Of a stretch of 64,000 nt of DNA, positions 56,995 to 64,000 are shown piece by piece; position 1 is the stretch's first letter, and the number at the start of each line of letters is the position of its first letter. The stretch lies in NCBI RefSeq assembly GCF_000379105.1, contig NZ_KB900609.1, positions 6,512,105-6,576,104 of the forward strand, written 5' to 3'. The stretch is from Methylobacterium sp. WSM2598 (GTDB taxonomy: Bacteria; Pseudomonadota; Alphaproteobacteria; Rhizobiales; Beijerinckiaceae). The notes beneath the pieces were generated by a model that saw nothing but the letters and a program-made list of their open reading frames with translations, did no database searches and was not told where the DNA came from. The position numbers and the translations under genes are program-made.

Positions 56995-57183
56995 ATGCAG
57001 CACTTCACCCTTCGGATCGAGCAGAGCGGCAGCGGGCTCGTCTGCATCACCAGCCCGGAGATCAAGAGCCTGTTCGTCGCCGACGAGACCCTCGACGGCG
57101 CCCTCCAGGCGGTGCCGAGCTTGGTGAAGGCCCTCACCCGCGACGAGAAGGCGGGGCGCCCGGTCGAGGAGCCGGCCGAGTAG
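56995..57183 (+). CDS. DUF1902/HicB-like small protein
   Basis: 62 aa. MQHFTLRIEQSGSGLVCITS then PEIKSLFVADETLDGALQAV matches the beta-beta-beta-helix pattern of DUF1902/HicB-type partial RNase H-fold proteins (substrate strand, then a short helix L--AL--VP-LVKAL). ATG 56995 has GGAGGCGAG upstream. No HicA-like toxin or DNA-binding tail is adjacent, so a solitary member. It lies just after the candidate small-RNA gene. Confidence 0.7.
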   Translation: MQHFTLRIEQSGSGLVCITSPEIKSLFVADETLDGALQAVPSLVKALTRDEKAGRPVEEPAE

Positions 57184-57186
57184 CCC

Positions 57187-58266
<1,080 letters not shown>

Positions 58267-58479
58267 GCCCACTCCCCGGCCCGTGTCACACCGCCTCCCT
58301 AACGCCCCAGCGCCGCTGCGGTCCCGAGGCGCGGGGCGCATCGTCCGCGCCGCGCCGGCGTCGCCGCGGTCGCGGCGGCCGTTCGCGCGCCCGATGCTTA
58401 GCCCGGTTCCCCGCCTGGCGCACCGGGGACGCGGAAGAACGCGCTCGAACCGGGCCCGCGCCTGTGCTAGCGGGATGGC

Positions 58480-59058
58480 GTGACACCCGAACCGATCTCC
58501 CTCCACACCGTCTGCGGCCTGGAAGAGCTGGGGCACCACGCGACCCGGGGCGTGACGCACGTGCTCTCGATCCTGGATCCGGGCTGGCCGGAGCCGGACG
58601 CGTTCGGGACCTACGACGCGCATCACCGCACCACCCTGCGCTTCCACGACATCATCGCGCCGACGCGAGGGCAGGTGCTGCCGGAGCCCGACCACGTGGC
58701 GGCGATCCTGGCCTTCGGGCAGGACCTCGCCGGGGAGCGCCCGCGCGACCGGCACCTGCTGATCCACTGCCACGCCGGCATCTCGCGCTCGACCGCCGCG
58801 ATGACGATGCTGCTGGCCCAGGCCCATCCGGACCTCGACGAGGCGGCGGTGGTGGCCCGCGTGCACGAGTTGCGCGAGAAGGCGTGGCCCAACGCCCGCA
58901 TGATCGCCTTCGCGGACGAGGCCCTCGGCCGCCGCGGCCGGCTCTCGGAGGCGGTGCGCCGGCTCCACGCCCTGCAGCTCAAGGTGCGTCCGCATCTCGA
59001 CGGGCTGATGCGGGAATTGGGGCGCGGGCAGGAGGTCGACGCGGCGCTGAGGGGGTAG
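58480..59058 (+). CDS. Protein-tyrosine/dual-specificity phosphatase
   Basis: 192 aa with the signature loop LIHCHAGISRST (catalytic Cys and Arg; about residues 92-104) and a likely general-acid Asp in the preceding segment (HDIIAPTRGQ). GTG start at 58480. This alphaproteobacterial family is often annotated as tyrosine phosphatase family; substrates are unknown. It is divergent from the TRAP binding protein gene, with 213 bp between. Confidence 0.88.
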   Translation: MTPEPISLHTVCGLEELGHHATRGVTHVLSILDPGWPEPDAFGTYDAHHRTTLRFHDIIAPTRGQVLPEPDHVAAILAFGQDLAGERPRDRHLLIHCHAGISRSTAAMTMLLAQAHPDLDEAAVVARVHELREKAWPNARMIAFADEALGRRGRLSEAVRRLHALQLKVRPHLDGLMRELGRGQEVDAALRG

Positions 59059-59097
59059 CCGCGATCGCGGCCGGCGGACCGGCCGCCGGCCCCGGCG

Positions 59098-59913
59098 TCA
59101 CGCCCCCGAGGCGGGGGAACGCAGCACGAACCGCGCGATCGCCCGCGCGAACCCGTCCGCGTCGTTGCCCGCCGTGACCTCCCGCGCCGCCCGCTTCACG
59201 GCCTCGGCGGCGTTCCCCATGGCGATCGGCAGGCCGCTCTGCGCGAACATCGCCACGTCGTTCGCCATGTCGCCGAGGGTCGCCACCTCCTCGCGCGCGA
59301 GCCCCAGTTCCTCCCGGATCCGCGCCACGAAGCGGCCCTTGTCGGCGCCGGGGGGCGTCACGTCGAGGTAGTAGGCCTGCGAGCGGTGCACCGAGGCCGA
59401 CCCGCCGAGTTCCGCCGCGAGCGCCGCCTCGCAGGAGGCGAGCGCCGCCGCGTCCCGGCTCACCCCGACGAGCTTGGCGGCCCGCGCCAGGAAGGGCGCG
59501 AGGTCCGGCACCACCCGCGGCTGCGCCGCGAGGGTGCGCCGCTCCAGGTCCGTGTAGGGCGCGCGCGGGTCGCGCAGCAGCCACGCGCCCTCCGCGAACA
59601 CCCAGAGGTCGATGCGGGCGGCCGCGAAGCGGGAGGCGGCCGCCCGCGCCGCCGCCTCCGGCACGAACGCCTCCGACAGGACCGAGAAATCCGGCGCCAG
59701 CACGGTCGCGCCGTTGAAGGCGCCCATCGGCAGGGTGAGGCCGAGGGCCGCCGCGAGCGGCCGCAGCCCCACCGGCGGGCGGCTCGACGCCACCGTGAAG
59801 GCGATGCCCCGTTCCCGCAGCGCCGCCACCGCCGCCACCGCGGCCGGCGTCAGGCGCTTGTCGGGGGCGACCAGCGTGCCGTCCACGTCCGACACCACGA
59901 GGCGGATCGCCAT
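59098..59913 (-). CDS. Cof-type HAD phosphatase
   Basis: 271 aa. Motif I LVVSDVDGTLVAPDKRL, motif II IAFTVASSRPPVG, motif III Lys in ADKGRFVARIRE, motif IV ATLGDMANDVAMFAQSG. The large C2B cap between motifs II and III fits the Cof/YbiV subfamily, which dephosphorylates sugar phosphates and cofactors. The substrate is unknown. It starts 1 bp before the stop of the next gene on the same strand, so they are probably an operon. Confidence 0.92.
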   Translation of the reverse strand: MAIRLVVSDVDGTLVAPDKRLTPAAVAAVAALRERGIAFTVASSRPPVGLRPLAAALGLTLPMGAFNGATVLAPDFSVLSEAFVPEAAARAAASRFAAARIDLWVFAEGAWLLRDPRAPYTDLERRTLAAQPRVVPDLAPFLARAAKLVGVSRDAAALASCEAALAAELGGSASVHRSQAYYLDVTPPGADKGRFVARIREELGLAREEVATLGDMANDVAMFAQSGLPIAMGNAAEAVKRAAREVTAGNDADGFARAIARFVLRSPASGA

Positions 59914-59914
59914 C

Positions 59915-61180
59915 TCAGATCTCCCGATGGGCCGAATCCGGCTCGGCGGGGATCTCGGCGCGGGCCGGCACGATCTCGGGCGCCAGCACCCGCTCGCGCA
60001 GGCGCTGCGGCCCGAGCACGAGGGCGAAGAAGTCGTACTCCCCCGGCAGGTCGTTCGACATCAGGTACTGGAAGTGCATCCGGAACGGCCGCGCGCTGAT
60101 CTTGGCGTAGACCTCGGGGCTGAGGATGTCCTTGAACCGCGCCGAGCGGATCGCCGGGTTCGCGGTGCGCCGCCGCGGCGGCAGGGCGAGGTCGCGGCCG
60201 GGATTGAAGCCCGGAAAGTTCATCCAGTCCTGCGGCGCCTGGAAATCCGCCCAGACCACCCGCTCGCTCTCGACGAGCGCGGCGATCTCGGCCCGCACCC
60301 GGCGCGCCCGCGGGTTGACCGCCACCAGCGGCAGCCCCGCCCCCAGGGTGACGAGGGAGAGGTCCCGCCGGCCCGTCCGCGCCAGCAGCCGCGCGGCGAG
60401 TTCGACCGCGGTCAGCGCGCCCGAGGAATGCCCGACCAGCATGACCTCGTCGGCCGGCGTCTCGGCGATCCGCGCCGCCACGTGGTCGGCGAGGGCGGAC
60501 AGCCGCGCCTCGTAGTCGGGCCGCCAGCCGTTGCTGTGCTGCCAGTTGAAGACCCAGTCGTTGATGAGCTGGCGCAGGAAGATCCGGTCGAGGAGAGGCG
60601 TCGCCAGGATCACCGCCCCCACCCCGCCGAGGAGCCCGAACCCGACGCTCGCCAGGGCCGGCAGCCCCGTCCCGCCGCGCTCCAGCCCCGCCCCGAGCCC
60701 CAGCCCGAGGAACACGCCCAGGACCACGAGCAGCACCGTCATCACGAAGGGGTACAGGATGACGTTCCCGTATTTCCAGTTCAGCGCGTAGAGGCGGAAC
60801 AACTTCCCGGTCGCGAGGGCGTGCAGGATGCCGACGGTGAGCAGCAGCATCGAGAGCGGCAGCGGCCGGCGGAAATCCTGCCGGACGAGGTCGTCCCAGA
60901 GCAGCACCTCGTAGTCGATGCGGGTCTCCCAGGTCGCCCGGCCGGCCTCGACGGTCCAGGCCTGGACGAGCCCGTCCGGGCTCGCGCGCGCCGGCGAGAC
61001 CCGGCGGCGCGGCAGGTCGAAGCGCCGGCCGTAGCGGGAGAGTTCGCGCACGAAGAGCGCCCGGTAGCGCTTATGAGATTCCGGGTCGTAGCCCGGCAGG
61101 TAGAAGACCTGCCGCCGCCGCACCGGGCCGCCCGGCCCCTGGGGGAAATCGGGCGGCGTGTAGCCGATCGTTCCAGTCAT
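59915..61180 (-). CDS. Membrane-anchored alpha/beta-hydrolase-like protein
   Basis: 421 aa from ATG 61180. The segment QVFYLPGYDPESHKRYRALF is a hydrolase-like opening; two membrane helices lie at about 155-205 (ILYPFVMTVLLVVLGVFLGL and GFGLLGGVGAVILATPLL), and the nucleophile elbow MLVGHSSGALTAVELAARLL (Ser in GHSSG) follows at about 265. The C-terminal part (DDILSPEVYAKISARPFRMH-like, actual KDILSPEVYAKISARPFRMH) is conserved in Rhizobiales hypothetical proteins. Probably an esterase/lipase on membrane-associated substrates; the substrate is unknown. Confidence 0.75.
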   Translation of the reverse strand: MTGTIGYTPPDFPQGPGGPVRRRQVFYLPGYDPESHKRYRALFVRELSRYGRRFDLPRRRVSPARASPDGLVQAWTVEAGRATWETRIDYEVLLWDDLVRQDFRRPLPLSMLLLTVGILHALATGKLFRLYALNWKYGNVILYPFVMTVLLVVLGVFLGLGLGAGLERGGTGLPALASVGFGLLGGVGAVILATPLLDRIFLRQLINDWVFNWQHSNGWRPDYEARLSALADHVAARIAETPADEVMLVGHSSGALTAVELAARLLARTGRRDLSLVTLGAGLPLVAVNPRARRVRAEIAALVESERVVWADFQAPQDWMNFPGFNPGRDLALPPRRRTANPAIRSARFKDILSPEVYAKISARPFRMHFQYLMSNDLPGEYDFFALVLGPQRLRERVLAPEIVPARAEIPAEPDSAHREI

Positions 61181-61437
61181 GCGCCCCTCGACCGCATGCG
61201 CTCCTCGACCGCGCCGCGAGGCCGGGGTCTTAGCCCCTCCGGGCGGGCGGGTCCAACCGGCGGCGCGGCCCGGCGGGCCGTCAAGATCGTGTTCCGGCAC
61301 GCGGGCGGCCCTGTGCGATACGGGGAGTGCGGGGAGCCTCCCCCCTGCCCGACCCAGTGTGACACGGCGGCCACGGACAGCCCCCGCCGCTTGGAGTAGG
61401 AGCCAAGCTCACGCGGACAAGGACGAGCCACGAACGG

Positions 61438-62607
61438 ATGCGCCCCCTCCCGATCGCTCTCTGCGCCGCGCTCGCCGTCTCCGGCTGCAGCAGCTTCCTG
61501 CCCGCCTCCGGACCGACCGGCAGCGCCGTCGCCGAGGGCGCGGACATCGCCACCGACCAGGGCCTGTTCGCCCGCTACGAGATCATCGACGTCGACGCGT
61601 CGACGGTGGAGGCCCTGCGCGGGCGGCCCCTCGACAGCCTGCTCGCCTCGTTCGGCGACCGCCGCCCCTCGGTCGAGCCGGTGATCGGGATCGGCGACGC
61701 CGTCACGGTGACGATCTGGGAGGCGAGCACCGGCGGCCTGTTCTCCGGCGCCCTGGTGGCGGACCGGTTCTCGGCGGGCTCGAAATCCGCCACCATCCCG
61801 CCGCAGGTCGTCACCCGCGACGGCACCATCACGGTGCCCTACGCGGGCCGGATCCAGGTCGCGGGCAAGCGCGTCCAGGACGTGCAGGGGCAGATCGAGC
61901 AGGAACTCGCCGGCAAGGCGATCGAGCCGCAGGTGATCGTCACGGTGACGCAGCCCGCCAGCACCGTGGTGACGGTGACCGGCGAGGTCACGGCGGGCGC
62001 CCGCATCCCCCTCTCGACCAAGGGCGACCGGCTCCTCGACGTGATCGCCTCGGCGGGCGGCGTGCGCGCGGCGGTGAGCGAGACCTTCGTGCGCCTCTCG
62101 CGGGGCCAGACCACCGCCACCGTGCCGCTGACCGCGGTGGTCTCGAACCCGCGCGAGAACATCTACCTGCGCCCGGGCGACACCCTCACCCTCGTGCGCG
62201 ACCCCCAGACCTTCCTGGCCACCGGGGCCACGGGCGTGAACTACGAGATCCCGTTCCAGGCCGAGGGCATCACCCTGGCCCAGGCCATCGCCAAGGCCGG
62301 GGGCCTGCGCGACTTCCAGGCCGACGCGCAGGGCGTGTTCGTGTTCCGCTTCGAGCCGGCCTCGGTGGTGCGCCGCCTGCGCCCGCGCAGCCCGCTCCTC
62401 GCCAGCCCGCAGGTGCCGGTGGTCTACCGGGTCAACATGCGCGATCCCAACAGCCTGTTCGTCACCCAGGCCTTCCGGATGCGCAACCGCGACATGCTCT
62501 ACGTCTCGAACGCGCCCTTCACCGAGGTGCAGAAGGTGCTGAGCGTCTTCTCCACCGTCACCGCGCCGGTCTCGGCCGGCGCCTCGCTCTACCAGACGAC
62601 GCGATGA
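61438..62607 (+). CDS. Outer-membrane polysaccharide export lipoprotein (Wza/KpsD-like)
   Basis: 389 aa. Lipoprotein signal with lipobox VSGC at about residues 14-17. The poly-export domain (PF02563-type) is VIGIGDAVTVTIWEASTGGL, then TRDGTITVPYAGRIQVAGKR and VQDVQGQIEQELAGKAIEPQ. Two SLBB domains follow (VTGEVTAGARIPLSTKGDRL and the 240-330 region). It forms the outer-membrane channel for capsule or exopolysaccharide. No other polysaccharide genes are in view to the left; partners may lie elsewhere. Convergent with ettA. Confidence 0.92.
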   Translation: MRPLPIALCAALAVSGCSSFLPASGPTGSAVAEGADIATDQGLFARYEIIDVDASTVEALRGRPLDSLLASFGDRRPSVEPVIGIGDAVTVTIWEASTGGLFSGALVADRFSAGSKSATIPPQVVTRDGTITVPYAGRIQVAGKRVQDVQGQIEQELAGKAIEPQVIVTVTQPASTVVTVTGEVTAGARIPLSTKGDRLLDVIASAGGVRAAVSETFVRLSRGQTTATVPLTAVVSNPRENIYLRPGDTLTLVRDPQTFLATGATGVNYEIPFQAEGITLAQAIAKAGGLRDFQADAQGVFVFRFEPASVVRRLRPRSPLLASPQVPVVYRVNMRDPNSLFVTQAFRMRNRDMLYVSNAPFTEVQKVLSVFSTVTAPVSAGASLYQTTR

Positions 62608-62655
62608 GGCGAGGGGCCCGCGGGGGGCCCTTCCTCGTGGTCCCGGCGGCGGAGG

Positions 62656-62677
62656 GGGGAGCCGGTGCCGGCTCCCC
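62656..62677. terminator. Hairpin between convergent wza-like and ettA genes
   Basis: GGGGAGCCGG and CCGGCTCCCC form perfect 10-bp arms with a 2-nt loop, in the 76-bp gap between two convergent stop codons. No T-tract follows on either strand, so termination is likely but may not be purely intrinsic. Confidence 0.5.
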
Positions 62678-62683
62678 GCCGCC

Positions 62684-64000
<1,317 letters not shown>

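Overview
The window looks like part of the chromosome of a root-nodulating Methylobacterium of the M. nodulans / strain 4-46 type. The basis is a very GC-rich alphaproteobacterial gene set (serC with a serC-type leader, dxs, Tad genes, ATP12, class II photolyase, DUF6894 and DUF2934 proteins) next to a compact, clearly AT-richer nodulation cluster. The genus is an inference from gene content; no database search was run.

0.05-7.1 kb: an IS1182-like transposase scrap, then nodD reading left and nodABC-nodIJ-nodH reading right from a well-preserved nod box. Together they would sense a plant inducer (NodD), build a lipochitooligosaccharide (NodC chain, NodB deacetylation, NodA acylation), sulfate it (NodH) and export it (NodIJ). 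nodS, nodU and nodPQ are absent here. 7.2-11.7 kb: an RND efflux adaptor and pump whose extreme C-terminus runs into IS debris. 11.6-12.9 kb: a scrapyard of IS256- and IS3-family fragments. 13.2-17 kb: a ClpP-like protein, a 3' fragment of tRNA-Lys with its terminator, and a small integrative module (201-aa orphan, AlpA-like factor, tyrosine integrase) abutting an intact tRNA-Ser.

17.1-36.6 kb is mostly core: TetR plus FAD monooxygenase with a palindromic operator, serC-serA, xseB-dxs, a TadD-like lipoprotein, an M17 aminopeptidase, a histone-deacetylase-like enzyme and tamA-tamB. 36.7-39.4 kb holds TadE/TadF/TadG-like genes behind a CtrA-like box. 39.5-44.3 kb has a polyamine-type ABC transporter without its binding protein, and a patatin-TM-GAF protein coupled to a 68-aa protein. 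44.8-48 kb has two TPM proteins and LemA separated by two adjacent palindromic elements. 48.1-64 kb carries ATP12, HAD enzymes, RluC-type synthase, an orphan ParA, RarA, photolyase, a candidate AbcR/suhB-like small RNA, a TRAP binding protein, a phosphatase, a membrane hydrolase, a Wza-type lipoprotein and EttA (cut by the window end).

The most unusual non-genic signal is a bipartite dispersed repeat (four copies at about 28.7, 39.5, 52.2 and 55.2 kb). Each copy begins TGATCCG, and that TGA is the stop codon of the adjacent gene. Other notable signals are the nested fold-back element at 46.85-47.18 kb, in-frame 15-bp tandem repeats in lemA and rluC, and a 46-aa protein whose two ends carry the same eight residues.
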